From NCBI GenBank assembly GCA_032358255.1, contig JAULBX010004110.1, positions 1 to 64,000 of the forward strand: a stretch of 64,000 bases of DNA. Direction: 5' to 3'. The position numbers and the translations under genes are program-made. Below are positions 1 through 9,428 of this stretch, one piece after another; the first letter of the stretch is position 1, and the number at the start of each line of letters is the position of its first letter. The DNA is from Heterotrichella gracilis (Eukaryota; Sar; Xanthophyceae; Tribonematales; Xanthonemataceae). The notes beneath the pieces were generated by a model. The model was not told where the DNA came from. It made no database searches and saw only the letters and a list, made by a program, of their open reading frames with translations.

Positions 1-95
1 CGTTTACCATTATCCTTTAATTATTATCTGTTTTTATTATCGTTTGATCCTAAATGTTACGTGATAAAAATAAAAAACGACTTTTTGAGGGTTGA

Positions 96-1466
96 CTATT
101 TATAAAACTCAATGCTTGTTTGAGTGTCGGAACGAATGGTGAATTTTTTTTCAACGGTGTAAATACTACCTCTCAATGTTTTTGCACGCCAGTTACCCAC
201 GTAATTTCCGGGTTGTAAGTGAAATGTTTGGATGGTTTGAGTGCTCAAATTACAAACCCATTCCAAACGACCGCCTCTGTTCACTAAAATGCTTCCGTCG
301 CCGGCTTCCAGACATTTTACCTGAAGCATTCCCGCGTTTGGTATTTCAATGCTTTTGGTTTTTGATTGTTCGATATTATTCTGTGATATTAAGATTCGGG
401 GTAGTGTGAGAATTTCAAGGTCGTAATTTCCTACAATGTATTTTTCAAGACTATTAATGGGTTGAACATTGATGGTCGTCATATCATTGGCTTTTCTGAC
501 GATCACTTTTACTTTTTCATTGCTATTATAGGCGCCTTCATTTCTGGTCACACTTAAAAAACCTTGGGGCGCATCAATGGCAATGATGTTGTGCTTTCCG
601 GAGGCCAGTTTAACTTCTTTGCTCTCTACCGGCGGAATGGTATGTGCAATCACTTTATAGGTCGGATAGTCATCGAGGTAAAGGGTATCCGGATTGTCCT
701 GATAATTTAAGGTGTGAATATAATTGTATTTGTACTCATTGGTCTCAGCGTTATAAAAACTCAGGTTCACATTAGTTTCTTTAGGCTTAGAGCTCAGATC
801 CAATAAATTAACCTGCGCCGTGGTTTTGTTTAATTTTTGTTGTTGTATGATGCTGGCAATTGTAGAAAAGGTGGAGGAATTATCATAGTCATAAAAGGTA
901 CCAACACATTCAAAGGTTTTTATTTGTTCGGGTGTTAAACCTATTCCAATAATAAAGGGTTTAAAGACAATTCCTTTGGCCAGTAATTTTTGACGGGCTT
1001 TACATGGATCGCCGCCACATTCTTCAATGCCATCGGTAATGATGATGACAATATTGTTTGTTTTATTATCTGTAAAATCGTTGGCAGCTTCGGTAAGAGA
1101 ATGTTCAATAGGAGTGATGCCGGTTGGTTTGGCCTCGCTCACTTTTTGTTTGATCAAGGAAAGATTATTCGGACCAAATGGCACGATCAACTTACTGTCT
1201 TTGCAATTTCCCGGCGGGTATTTCACGGTATGACCATACATGCGTAAAGCGAAATGAATGCTTTTATCCTTTCCCAAACTATCCACAAAACGGTAGAAAA
1301 GATTCTTAGCGCCGTCCATTCGGGTGGCGTTTTGATGTTTGGCAATCATGCTCTTGCTGGCATCAAATACAAATAAAATGCGAAGTGGTTTTACCGTCGG
1401 TTTTTTTTGCGCAGCAAAGGTGTTTGCCAGAAAAATAAGAACTATAAAAAAGACTATGCGCATCAT
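96..1466 (-). CDS. Exported von Willebrand factor A domain protein
   Basis: A 456-residue protein with an N-terminal hydrophobic signal segment (residues 1-19, ending near AQKK). A von Willebrand A domain follows directly. The metal-ion adhesion site is visible as DASKS at residues 35-39, a threonine in PTGIT around 115-118, and the aspartate of ITDG at 145. The domain ends near residue 210. The rest (about 220-456) looks beta-rich and has no motif I recognise; it may be a binding or Ig-like region. The family usually mediates metal-dependent protein contacts at the envelope, and the partner is not evident here. There are two adjacent ATG codons at the start; either may be used. It lies 97 bases downstream of the T9SS type B gene on the same strand and may be co-transcribed with it. 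No sorting signal is visible at the C-terminus. Confidence 0.85.
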   Translation of the reverse strand: MMRIVFFIVLIFLANTFAAQKKPTVKPLRILFVFDASKSMIAKHQNATRMDGAKNLFYRFVDSLGKDKSIHFALRMYGHTVKYPPGNCKDSKLIVPFGPNNLSLIKQKVSEAKPTGITPIEHSLTEAANDFTDNKTNNIVIIITDGIEECGGDPCKARQKLLAKGIVFKPFIIGIGLTPEQIKTFECVGTFYDYDNSSTFSTIASIIQQQKLNKTTAQVNLLDLSSKPKETNVNLSFYNAETNEYKYNYIHTLNYQDNPDTLYLDDYPTYKVIAHTIPPVESKEVKLASGKHNIIAIDAPQGFLSVTRNEGAYNSNEKVKVIVRKANDMTTINVQPINSLEKYIVGNYDLEILTLPRILISQNNIEQSKTKSIEIPNAGMLQVKCLEAGDGSILVNRGGRLEWVCNLSTQTIQTFHLQPGNYVGNWRAKTLRGSIYTVEKKFTIRSDTQTSIEFYK

Positions 1467-1563
1467 GCCCTGCTAAATTAAGCTGAGAAATTTAATTTCA
1501 ACAAGCTTTTAAGAAATAGTTTTGCACCTAAGGTTCTTACTAATGATGGAGGAAGCAGCCTCA

Positions 1564-3597
1564 TTATCTGAGTAAGGAAATGGTTCCTTTTACCTGCATG
1601 TATTCTCCACGCGAATTTTTGTAATTGATCAGGTACACATAAACTCCGGCAATAGCATCTGTTCCATCCCAGCCCTGGTTTTGTTCTTTGGTTTCAAATA
1701 CAATTTTTCCCCAGCGGTTAAAAACCGTGACCTTATAATCGTTATGATCAACAAAATAACAGATGGGCAGCCAGACAGAATTTACACCCGATGGCGCAAA
1801 GGCATTGGGTATATACAAGTTCCCCTCCATGTAAACCGGAGTTTTATTGGAGTAACTAATTTCTTTAATACCATATGGATTTCCAAGTCCTTCATATGCT
1901 TCTACTAAATAATCAATATCGGCACCTTGTACCGAAGCATTTTCAATATTGTCGGTAAAATGGGTGGTTTGAGAATCGGTATACCCTAATAAAGTAGTTT
2001 GACCATTGTCATTCACCAGTCTGTAAACGGCGTAACCACTCACACCGCCGGCAAATCCCTGATAAGCATTCCAAAAAAGTTTTTTAGTAAAGAGTTCGTT
2101 TTTTTCTTCCTGTACAGATAGAAGCATGGTCTTGCTTAAATTACTGCCGCTTCGTTCATTGCCGCAACTATCAATGACTATGGTGCGATAAGTGTAACTT
2201 TTTTTAGTGCTTTCGATCGTATTATCTGTGTATAGGTAATTAGCCGTGCCATTGTATGGAATAAAGGCGATGTTCTTAAAAACACTGTCATTGTCTGAGC
2301 GTTGCAAGGTAACCCCGGTGCTGGCTTTAGTGGTATCTACTAAAATTCGAATTTGAGCCGATCTTGAATCAATGATGCTTGCTGATCGAATGTAGACTAA
2401 ATTGGGGGCATCGACTTGTGTGGCAAAAAAACAGATGCGATTCGATGAGGAGGTGATGTTCTTATTTTTATTGATGACCCTCACAAAATAACAAAGGTTT
2501 GTTCCTGGAGACACATTTTTATGCACATAAAAGGTATCGGTCGTCGCGTCAATTTGCACCAGATTACTGCCGTTCACCGAATAATAAATGCGGTACTCTA
2601 AGGTACTTTCTTTCGCGACACCATTCACTTTAGCCCATTGATAGCGGTTCCAGAAAAGGGTGGTCTGATAAGCACATTGATCGTATGATTTTTGCAAAAA
2701 CATGGTGGCAATTTCATAATACACACTGCTTCCCCGTCCACAACTGTCAACCGCCTTCACAAAAATGCCAACTGTTCCGGAGTTTGCTCCTGAGGTGGGA
2801 TAAGTATATGAAGAGCTATTTCTTCCATACACGGTATCAATGGAATCATTAATGCCGGCCGGTGTCCGGTATTGAATTTCATATTGATTAACATCTTTAT
2901 CTAGAGGAGCCTGCCAGCCCAAAACGGTATTGCCATTTGGAAGCACAGATATAGAATCCACATAGGGTTGTTCCGGATTTTTTGAATTCACATATTCTCC
3001 ACGAAGCATATTCGAAGCAGATTGACATACATTGTCTGAGATAATGACCCGGTAGTTCATTTTGGCCTTACAAATAGTGATGGTGTCGGGGTAAATGGTA
3101 GAACTGCTTGTGGCGAGTACATTCCAGGTGCCTAAGGGATATTCCTTTAGAATGGTGAAGGTTGGGGCAGTAGTTGGTAATTTGGGAGTATGAATCCTGT
3201 TATAGATGATATCCTGTGTGCCAAAGGTATTATTCGCAAAACTGGTGAGGAAAATGGTTCTTAAGGTATCGGAATTAATTGAGCTGTTAATCCCGCCGGC
3301 ACCGCTGCGGCTCTTCATAAAGTAATAAAAACTTTGAATGGTATCATGCGCGCCTACATGAATGTAGTTAGTGGTTGAAAAGGCTGTTAAGGTGGAGGGA
3401 AGTTGGGTGTAGGGTCCGTTTTTTTGTGTGGATTGAAAAACCTCATAGGAAAAAAAATCTCCCGGATCTGCCGGTGGCACCCAGCTAAGTTTAACATCTC
3501 CGTTATTTTGAATTTCCACGCAACGCAAACTGGGTGGATTGATTTGAGCACTTGATACCGAAGTTAACAGCAGCAAGCAGATCATGAGATGTTTCAC
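1564..3597 (-). CDS. T9SS type B sorting-domain surface protein with fibronectin-like repeats
   Basis: A secreted protein of about 677 residues. The open frame extends upstream to 3669, but a GTG at 3597 begins a clean signal peptide (VKHLMICLLLL...VSSAQ), so I place the start there. The body reads as repeated fibronectin type III-like modules with recurring motifs such as VLGWQAP...YEIQYR, RIYYSVNGS and YAVYR. The final ~85 residues form a gliding-motility-associated C-terminal domain: an IPNAFAPSG motif, then VTVFNRWGKIVFE, then GWDGT, then a short beta-strand end. In Bacteroidota this is the type B signal for export through the type IX secretion system and attachment at the surface. The ligand is unknown. 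The encoded domain order is typical for large adhesin-like proteins of the phylum. Confidence 0.86.
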   Translation of the reverse strand: MKHLMICLLLLTSVSSAQINPPSLRCVEIQNNGDVKLSWVPPADPGDFFSYEVFQSTQKNGPYTQLPSTLTAFSTTNYIHVGAHDTIQSFYYFMKSRSGAGGINSSINSDTLRTIFLTSFANNTFGTQDIIYNRIHTPKLPTTAPTFTILKEYPLGTWNVLATSSSTIYPDTITICKAKMNYRVIISDNVCQSASNMLRGEYVNSKNPEQPYVDSISVLPNGNTVLGWQAPLDKDVNQYEIQYRTPAGINDSIDTVYGRNSSSYTYPTSGANSGTVGIFVKAVDSCGRGSSVYYEIATMFLQKSYDQCAYQTTLFWNRYQWAKVNGVAKESTLEYRIYYSVNGSNLVQIDATTDTFYVHKNVSPGTNLCYFVRVINKNKNITSSSNRICFFATQVDAPNLVYIRSASIIDSRSAQIRILVDTTKASTGVTLQRSDNDSVFKNIAFIPYNGTANYLYTDNTIESTKKSYTYRTIVIDSCGNERSGSNLSKTMLLSVQEEKNELFTKKLFWNAYQGFAGGVSGYAVYRLVNDNGQTTLLGYTDSQTTHFTDNIENASVQGADIDYLVEAYEGLGNPYGIKEISYSNKTPVYMEGNLYIPNAFAPSGVNSVWLPICYFVDHNDYKVTVFNRWGKIVFETKEQNQGWDGTDAIAGVYVYLINYKNSRGEYMQVKGTISLLR

Positions 3598-3767
3598 CCG
3601 AATAAATGTGGAAATAGCTATGTTGCTGAGCAATGGCATGAGTATAAGAACCCTCTTAACCAATCGCATCGATGGCTAGCGGCTAGTATCTAACGATTAA
3701 AGTTAAGTTTTATTATATCATAGAAAACTTAATGTTTGCTAATTTTTTAGCCCTCTTGTGTTATTAA

Positions 3768-3798
3768 TTTCAACTTCCATCATTTATCAGTATTTTTG
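3768..3798 (+). promoter_or_regulatory. Candidate Bacteroidota promoter upstream of the small basic protein
   Basis: TATTTTTG at 3791-3798 matches the -7 consensus TAnnTTTG of Bacteroidota. TTTC at 3768-3771 sits 19 bases upstream, where the -33 TTTG element is expected. Transcription would start near 3805, about 70 bases before the proposed TTG start at 3874. Confidence 0.4.
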
Positions 3799-3873
3799 TA
3801 CGCTTAAAGTTAAAGAGCCCTTAAAATTACGGGATATCAATTTTTTTTGTATCTTGTATCTTTTGAAACCGAA

Positions 3874-4281
3874 TTGAAGAGACTTGTTATCATACTTATC
3901 TTATTCTTTGGAATTGGCATTTCAAATGATTTTTATGCCCAGTCGGGTGGTAAAAAGCATGAACGTAGAGGCAAAAAGCGGGGAAACTTTATTTTGACCC
4001 AATATAAAAGTCGTGGTCATGCCGATAAATTTGCCCGTGGAAATAACGGCAGACGCGGTAAATTTTCGCGTTTATTCAAAAAGAAACATTCTTCATGGGT
4101 ATATAAATCGGCGGGTTCAAGGCGCAGCATCAATAAAGCCAACCAATATCTTTTAACCCGATCGCGCACACCCGGAAAAATTGAAAATGCCGATTATCTG
4201 AATCATCAAAATTCTGTTCGTTCAAAAAGCAGAGTTAAGGGAAATACCGCATTTCGTTCGCGGAAATACAAAAACCGATAA
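3874..4281 (+). CDS. Small highly basic exported protein, unknown function
   Basis: The frame is open from 3847, but the TTG at 3874 gives a compact signal peptide (KRLVIILILFFGIGIS...YAQ), so I prefer that start (about 135 residues). The mature part is very rich in Lys, Arg, Gly and Ser (for example KKHERRGKKRG and GNNGRRGKFSRLFKKKH) and has no domain I recognise. Such a charge pattern would suit binding to nucleic acid, polyphosphate or acidic polysaccharide outside the cytoplasm, but that is only inference. It ends 34 bases before purD on the same strand, so read-through into purD is likely. It could be a lineage-specific protein of Bacteroidota. Confidence 0.65.
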   Translation: MKRLVIILILFFGIGISNDFYAQSGGKKHERRGKKRGNFILTQYKSRGHADKFARGNNGRRGKFSRLFKKKHSSWVYKSAGSRRSINKANQYLLTRSRTPGKIENADYLNHQNSVRSKSRVKGNTAFRSRKYKNR

Positions 4282-4315
4282 GTTTCTCCGTATTTTTACA
4301 GCTGTTATTAATGGT

Positions 4316-5599
4316 ATGAATGTATTAATTTTAGGATCAGGTGGCAGGGAGCATGCCTTTGCATGGAAAATCGCTCAAAGTAAACAACTACAAAACCTAT
4401 ACATTGCACCCGGGAATGCCGGTACCGCACATTGTGGCACCAACGTGAACATTCAGGTAAACGATTTTGAGGCCATTAAAAATTTGGTCTGGGAAAAAGA
4501 CATCGACATGGTGCTGGTTGGTCCCGAAGATCCATTGGTTAGAGGCATTCACGATTATTTTTTAAAGGATGAGGTGCTGAAGGATATTCCGGTAATTGGT
4601 CCGAAAAGTGATGGCGCTCAATTAGAAGGAAGTAAAGATTTTAGTAAACAATTCATGATCAAACATGGCGTTCCAACAGCACGTTACGCCACCTTTACCA
4701 AAGAGAATGTAGAAGAAGGGTATGCCTTTTTAGAAACACTGCCGGCGCCTTTTGTTTTGAAAGCAGATGGCCTGGCCGCTGGAAAAGGGGTGTTGATCTT
4801 ATCAGATCTTCAGGAAGCAAAAACGGAATTAAAGAGCATGTTGGTGGATGCCAAATTTGGTGCGGCGAGCACGAAGGTGGTGATCGAAGAATTTTTAAAA
4901 GGCATTGAATTGTCGGTATTTGTTTTAACCGATGGGAAGTCTTACAAAATTTTACCGGCGGCTAAAGATTATAAACGTATAGGAGAAGGAGATACCGGCT
5001 TAAATACCGGAGGGATGGGAGCCGTTAGTCCGGTGCCATTTGCCGATGCGGCTTTTATTAAGAAGGTAGAAGAGAAGGTAGTGAAGCCGACCATAGCCGG
5101 ATTAAACAAAGAAGGCATTGATTACAGAGGATTTATTTTTATTGGCTTGATGAATTGTGAGGGGGAGCCATCGGTGATTGAATACAATTGCCGGATGGGA
5201 GATCCGGAAACAGAAGTAGTGATCCCGAGAATAAAATCGGATCTCTTGGATCTGTTGCAGGGAGTGGCCACACAAACTTTAGAACAGAAGAGTTACGAAA
5301 CCCGCGATGAGATTGCCACTACGGTAGTGCTGGTGAGCGGCGGTTATCCGGGTGATTTTGAAAAAGGGAAAACGGTGACAGGTATAGAGAACATAGGAGA
5401 TTCATTGATTTTTCATTCGGGAACTAAACAAGACGGGGAACGCGTGTTGACCAATGGAGGAAGAGTGTTTGCGGTGACTTCTTTTGGAAGAAGCATTCAG
5501 GATGCCGTAAGCAAAAGTTTTACTACCGCCGAAAAAATAAAATACGAAGGCAAGTATTACCGAAAGGATATTGGAAAAGATTTGATGGGGATGTCATAA
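4316..5599 (+). CDS. purD: Phosphoribosylamine-glycine ligase (GAR synthetase)
   Basis: A cytoplasmic ATP-grasp enzyme that joins glycine to 5-phosphoribosylamine in the second step of purine synthesis. At 427 residues it has the normal family length. The N-terminal fold starts with the diagnostic MNVLILGSGGREHAFAWK. The ATP-grasp region contains KADGLAAGKGV (about 148-158), KDYKRIGEGDTGLNTGGMGA (about 218-237) and, near 290, EYNCRMGDPETEVV, which carries metal-binding acidic residues. The C-terminal domain has the usual GYPGDFEKG. The start ATG at 4316 is directly at the conserved motif. A strong hairpin follows the stop codon, so this is probably the end of its transcript. No other purine genes are nearby. 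Confidence 0.97.
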   Translation: MNVLILGSGGREHAFAWKIAQSKQLQNLYIAPGNAGTAHCGTNVNIQVNDFEAIKNLVWEKDIDMVLVGPEDPLVRGIHDYFLKDEVLKDIPVIGPKSDGAQLEGSKDFSKQFMIKHGVPTARYATFTKENVEEGYAFLETLPAPFVLKADGLAAGKGVLILSDLQEAKTELKSMLVDAKFGAASTKVVIEEFLKGIELSVFVLTDGKSYKILPAAKDYKRIGEGDTGLNTGGMGAVSPVPFADAAFIKKVEEKVVKPTIAGLNKEGIDYRGFIFIGLMNCEGEPSVIEYNCRMGDPETEVVIPRIKSDLLDLLQGVATQTLEQKSYETRDEIATTVVLVSGGYPGDFEKGKTVTGIENIGDSLIFHSGTKQDGERVLTNGGRVFAVTSFGRSIQDAVSKSFTTAEKIKYEGKYYRKDIGKDLMGMS

Positions 5600-5600
5600 A

Positions 5601-5640
5601 CCCCGATAAGTTTATGTGTTAACATAAAACCTTATCGGAG
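5601..5640. terminator. Bidirectional hairpin terminator between purD and the PKD protein
   Basis: CCCCGATAAG at 5601-5610 pairs with CTTATCGGAG at 5631-5640 (nine of ten positions), extended inside by TTTATG at 5611-5616 pairing with CATAAA at 5623-5628. An AT-rich run follows on both sides. It lies between two convergent genes and can serve both. Confidence 0.8.
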
Positions 5641-5654
5641 TTTAAAAATTCAGT

Positions 5655-7115
5655 TTAGTTTACCAGAATGATCTTAGTGACGTAAGAATATTGCTCTGAT
5701 TTAAGATGTAAAAAATAAGTTCCGTTAGGTAACTCTTTTAAACGTATTGTTTTTGTGAGTGACGAACTTTCAGTTTGAAGAGTATCTGTAAACACAGATT
5801 GACCAAGGAGATTAGAAATTTTTAAGTCAAACAAGGTATTCGCTTCCAGGCCTTCGACCTTAAGTTCAAAAAGGCCAGAGTTTGGATTTGGCCAAACACA
5901 CACATTCATCTTTTCTGTTGTAAAGGCGTCAATTCCAACGGTGATTAAGGATGGTTTTTTAACATTGATGGTGATTATTGCTTCCGTCTCAGTTGGTGAA
6001 TTCGTTTTGTAAAAATAACCTCCGGTGTTATAGGTATAGCTACTACCACATGAAACAGTCACAACTGCTTGAATGTAATACACTCCCGCTGCACTGTAGC
6101 TATGAGATGGATACAATCCGCTTGAAGTAGAATTATCACCCCAGTCCCAACTTACATTTGATACATTTGGGGGATAAGATGCCAGAACAAAGTAGGTAAA
6201 ATTTTGAGTGGTGTCCTTAAATATCTGGAAATTTGAGTAGGCAGAACAAGATGTAACATTAGATACCGAAATCATTTGTGCCAATGAATCCACACACCAA
6301 AAAGGACTTGATATAATTGCAGAATGAGTAACCGAGTAGCTGATATTGCTTGGAAATCTATGTGAAATGGTATCAAATAAATACCCTGTAAGAGCAGGAG
6401 TGCCATCATCAAAATGCCAGTTATAGGTTGTGCCGGGTACTGTGCCGGTGGAGGTTCCTTTGAAGAGGACCAATCCATTAGAACCGCTTGTGTACGTATA
6501 AGCTGCTGCGATATTGCAGGGGACAATGGTCACTGAAATGGAGGTGGTTGCCGTGTAAGTGCAAATAGAAGAATAACTAGTGGCACTTAATGTAATTGTA
6601 TACATTCCACCTGCTGTATAAGTGTGCGCAGGAAATTGCTGATTGCTGGTTCCGCCATCTCCAAAGGCCCAGTTGTAAGTATAAGTACCTCCACCGCTAC
6701 CAATAGGTTGAGCTCCCATGCTTACCAGTCCATTTGCACCCAAGAAAGCATAGAGTGTAACACTCGAAAAACAAGGAGCATTTGTAATGCTAAGTGTTTT
6801 TGTGATAGTAGAACTGCAAGTAGGCGAAGTACTGGCGTCAGAAATTTGCAGTGTAACGGTTGCGACTTGATTTTCAAGAAAGGTGTGATTGAAGTTAGAG
6901 CCCCAATTCGAATACTGACCACCGCCAACCATCCAGGTATGGGTTGTATTGGCAGTAGTGCCAGTGGAGGAGCTGGCAAATACAACGTTTCCGCCGGCGC
7001 CTACAGTGTAATTAAAATTGGCACTGCATTGCGCTTTTATGTTTTTAGAAAGGCAAAGGAGAAGTGCAATAAAAATGGGTTGAGAATAAATTCTCAGTTT
7101 AAAGAGGTTTTTCAT
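5655..7115 (-). CDS. Secreted PKD-repeat protein with T9SS type A sorting domain
   Basis: A 486-residue exported protein. A signal peptide spans residues 1-29 (ending NIKAQ). Four PKD-like modules follow at about 30-115, 116-200, 201-290 and 291-390. They are marked by repeats of WAFGDGGTS, WHFDDGTP and WDWGDNST, each followed by HTYTAGG- or HSYSAAGVY-like strands. The last ~85 residues form a type A sorting domain: VWPNPNSGLFELKVEG, ISNLLGQSVF, LPNGTYFLHLKSE and a terminal KIILVN. PKD modules usually bind protein or polysaccharide, and the substrate is not evident. The gene converges on purD across a shared terminator. Several modules carry paired cysteines, which may form disulfides outside the cell. 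Confidence 0.88.
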   Translation of the reverse strand: MKNLFKLRIYSQPIFIALLLCLSKNIKAQCSANFNYTVGAGGNVVFASSSTGTTANTTHTWMVGGGQYSNWGSNFNHTFLENQVATVTLQISDASTSPTCSSTITKTLSITNAPCFSSVTLYAFLGANGLVSMGAQPIGSGGGTYTYNWAFGDGGTSNQQFPAHTYTAGGMYTITLSATSYSSICTYTATTSISVTIVPCNIAAAYTYTSGSNGLVLFKGTSTGTVPGTTYNWHFDDGTPALTGYLFDTISHRFPSNISYSVTHSAIISSPFWCVDSLAQMISVSNVTSCSAYSNFQIFKDTTQNFTYFVLASYPPNVSNVSWDWGDNSTSSGLYPSHSYSAAGVYYIQAVVTVSCGSSYTYNTGGYFYKTNSPTETEAIITINVKKPSLITVGIDAFTTEKMNVCVWPNPNSGLFELKVEGLEANTLFDLKISNLLGQSVFTDTLQTESSSLTKTIRLKELPNGTYFLHLKSEQYSYVTKIILVN

Positions 7116-7307
7116 GGGAAGTTTTTTTAAGTAAGGGTTATTAACTATTTCTACAAATAAATATACAACATTTTTTGTCAGATTTTATGAGCAAAAGCAA
7201 ATAATGTTGAATTAGTAATTAGGTAGAACAATATCAAATAAATTTATTTATTTTAATACTGTTTCAGTAGTAAAATTTGTGTAAACTTGAAAAAGGTTTA
7301 GATAAAA

Positions 7308-8249
7308 ATGAAAGGATATAGATTTGACAGACTTTCTAATGATAACTTACATAATTTGTTAGGGTTATACCAAGATTGTTTTCATTTAAAAATTGATAAA
7401 GATTTTTTGATTAAAAAATACAACACCCGTTCATTTGGAGCACAATTTATTGGATTTTTAGCTTTCGAAGAGACTACGAATGCTTGTGCAGGTTATTACG
7501 GTGTTTTCCCGATGTCTGCTCAATTAAAAGGACAAACTTTTTTGATCGCTCAATCGGGCGATACCATGACTCATCCCAATCACCAAGGTAAAGGCTTGTT
7601 TACCGAATTAGCCAAAGCCACTTATCAATTGGCTCAAAAGGAAGGAATAAATTTTGTTTTTGGTTTTCCAAATAAAAATTCATTTCCGGGATTTCAAAAA
7701 AAACTGAACTGGAGTTTTGTGAATGAGGTCAATAATTATGTGATTAAAACGAACTCATTGCCTTTTGATAAATTAGTTAAACGATATTCCTTTGGAATTA
7801 ATTTATATCGTTCTTTTCTAAAAAGCAGATTTAAGAAATGGATATCTGAAGGTAATTTTGTGAATTCACTTCAAAGCCAAAGTGCTGAACTTGGAAGTAT
7901 CAAACACGATGAGCTTTTTTTTCAATATAAATCCTATTTTGAATCCTATGTCATAAAAATAGGGACTCATAAATGTGTTGTAAAAGTGGATGGAAGACTT
8001 TGGATTGGTGATATTGAGGCTTGTTCAAAAGCTCAGTTTTTCGACATATTGAATCAACTTATATTAATTGCTAAAAAAGTAGGTTGCTCTTCCGTTCAGT
8101 TTTCAGTTACAAAAGGCACATTCTATGATCAGTATTTAAAAGAGACGTACCCTATAAAAAGCATCAATCAAATTGGTTATATAGATCTTAGTTCTAAAAT
8201 AGATCCAAGCTTATTTGCTTATACAGCCATGGATTTTGATACGTATTAA
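7308..8249 (+). CDS. GNAT-family N-acyltransferase
   Basis: A 313-residue cytoplasmic protein. The acetyl-CoA binding motif A of the GNAT fold is seen around residues 83-105 as GDTMTHPNHQGKGLFTELA, with the pyrophosphate loop at HQGKGL. NFVFGFPNKNSFPGFQKKL follows, as in the acyl-CoA N-acyltransferases found in glycan and lipopolysaccharide clusters. The C-terminal ~150 residues could be a second, degenerate GNAT-like lobe. The acceptor is unknown. Its stop overlaps by four bases the stop of the reverse-strand polysaccharide deacetylase, so the two genes are convergent and not one operon, although both probably act on glycans. Confidence 0.78.
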   Translation: MKGYRFDRLSNDNLHNLLGLYQDCFHLKIDKDFLIKKYNTRSFGAQFIGFLAFEETTNACAGYYGVFPMSAQLKGQTFLIAQSGDTMTHPNHQGKGLFTELAKATYQLAQKEGINFVFGFPNKNSFPGFQKKLNWSFVNEVNNYVIKTNSLPFDKLVKRYSFGINLYRSFLKSRFKKWISEGNFVNSLQSQSAELGSIKHDELFFQYKSYFESYVIKIGTHKCVVKVDGRLWIGDIEACSKAQFFDILNQLILIAKKVGCSSVQFSVTKGTFYDQYLKETYPIKSINQIGYIDLSSKIDPSLFAYTAMDFDTY

Positions 8250-9247
8250 TTAAAACCGTATTTATCAAATTGTTTAGCTAGTCGTAATATATTTGACTCA
8301 AATGTTGTAGAATTGCTGATTGTAAATCTTGAAAGCAAATTTGGATCCTTATTGTTTTCGTTAAAATGATAATCTACGGCTACTAGATTTGTATATCCTA
8401 ATTGTTTAGCTTCAGCAAGAGTATCTGAATTATAACTTCCATCCGGAAAAGCAAGAGAAATTACTTGACGCTTAGTAATGGTTTCAATAAGTTCTTTAGA
8501 GCGTTTCAGCTCTTCAATTAAGATGGTTTTATCAAGATATTCAAGGCAAAAGTGAGAGTGAGTATGTGAGCCAAACTCAAGGAGGGGTTCATTCATATAC
8601 TTTTTTATCGATTCACCATCGATGAGTTGCGTCAATTCTTTTAGCTGTTCAAGTTGATTTTTTGCTTCACCGTCAAAAATGGAATGAGTTAATATTTCTG
8701 CTTGATCACCGGTGGTTTTTAAATAATTAATTGCTTCTGAATGAAGTTGTTCGTTGTAATAATTGGGCGGTGAGAATGAGTGTCCATTTAAAGTTAGTGT
8801 TGTATGATTGTATTTTTTCATTAAATCAATCGCATCCGGCCAAACAATAAAATCTTTTTCAGTAAGTCCCTTACTAATAAGATAAAAAGTGGCAGGTACG
8901 TTGTGTTTTTTTAGAACAGGCAAGGCAATTTCAAAATTATTTAAATAACCGTCATCGAATGTTAAGGCGATTGTTTTTCGTTTTAAATGTCTTTTTTCGC
9001 GGTGTATGTCAAATAGTTCGCTTAATTGAACGATGTCGAAATTGTTCTTTAAATAAAAAATTATTCTCTCAAATTCTTTAACGGGTATATGACGGTTGTT
9101 AAAGATAACTTCATTATGACCTCTTACACCATGAAAATTAATAATGCAGCAACTTTTGTTAGTTTTCCTTAATAGAACTTTATCCAATTTTAAACCAGTA
9201 ACAACCGGAAGTATTATTTTTCTGGCAATTTTTTTTGTTATACTCAT
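8246..9247 (-). CDS. NodB-like polysaccharide deacetylase (carbohydrate esterase 4)
   Basis: A 333-residue protein with the NodB homology domain. The catalytic-base motif is TIALTFDDGYLNNFE (about residues 91-105). The zinc histidine motif is SHTHSH (about 228-233). LAFPDGSYNSDTL (about 265-277) is the downstream motif 3 equivalent. Members remove acetyl groups from N-acetylglucosamine-containing polymers, and some act on lipid-linked sugars during glycan assembly. No clear signal peptide is visible: the N-terminus is basic with only a short hydrophobic stretch, so it may be cytoplasmic or membrane-associated. It is convergent with, and overlaps by four bases, the neighbouring acyltransferase gene. 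Confidence 0.88.
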   Translation of the reverse strand: MSITKKIARKIILPVVTGLKLDKVLLRKTNKSCCIINFHGVRGHNEVIFNNRHIPVKEFERIIFYLKNNFDIVQLSELFDIHREKRHLKRKTIALTFDDGYLNNFEIALPVLKKHNVPATFYLISKGLTEKDFIVWPDAIDLMKKYNHTTLTLNGHSFSPPNYYNEQLHSEAINYLKTTGDQAEILTHSIFDGEAKNQLEQLKELTQLIDGESIKKYMNEPLLEFGSHTHSHFCLEYLDKTILIEELKRSKELIETITKRQVISLAFPDGSYNSDTLAEAKQLGYTNLVAVDYHFNENNKDPNLLSRFTISNSTTFESNILRLAKQFDKYGFN

Positions 9248-9391
9248 TAAATATAATCCTTAGAATGACAATTATGTTGGCTTAAAATTACATTTTTTTA
9301 GACGCTTAAACTTAAAACAACCTAAATTCTTTATGATGATTTATTTTTCTAAAATATTATTAGAATATACTGGTAATTTGATTTTTTTTGC

Positions 9392-9399
9392 TAATTTTG
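9392..9399 (+). promoter_or_regulatory. Candidate -7 promoter element
   Basis: TAATTTTG matches TAnnTTTG and lies 29 bases before the ATG at 9429. No good TTTG element is found 19-21 bases upstream, so the call is weak. Confidence 0.3.
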
Positions 9400-9428
9400 A
9401 TTGTCAAATATCCTAAAAACCCATCTGT

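Noticed and set aside
3598-3669. Extra 24 codons at the start of the T9SS type B protein
   Set aside because: They precede a well-formed signal peptide that begins at the GTG at 3597; a second hydrophobic stretch ahead of it is unlikely.
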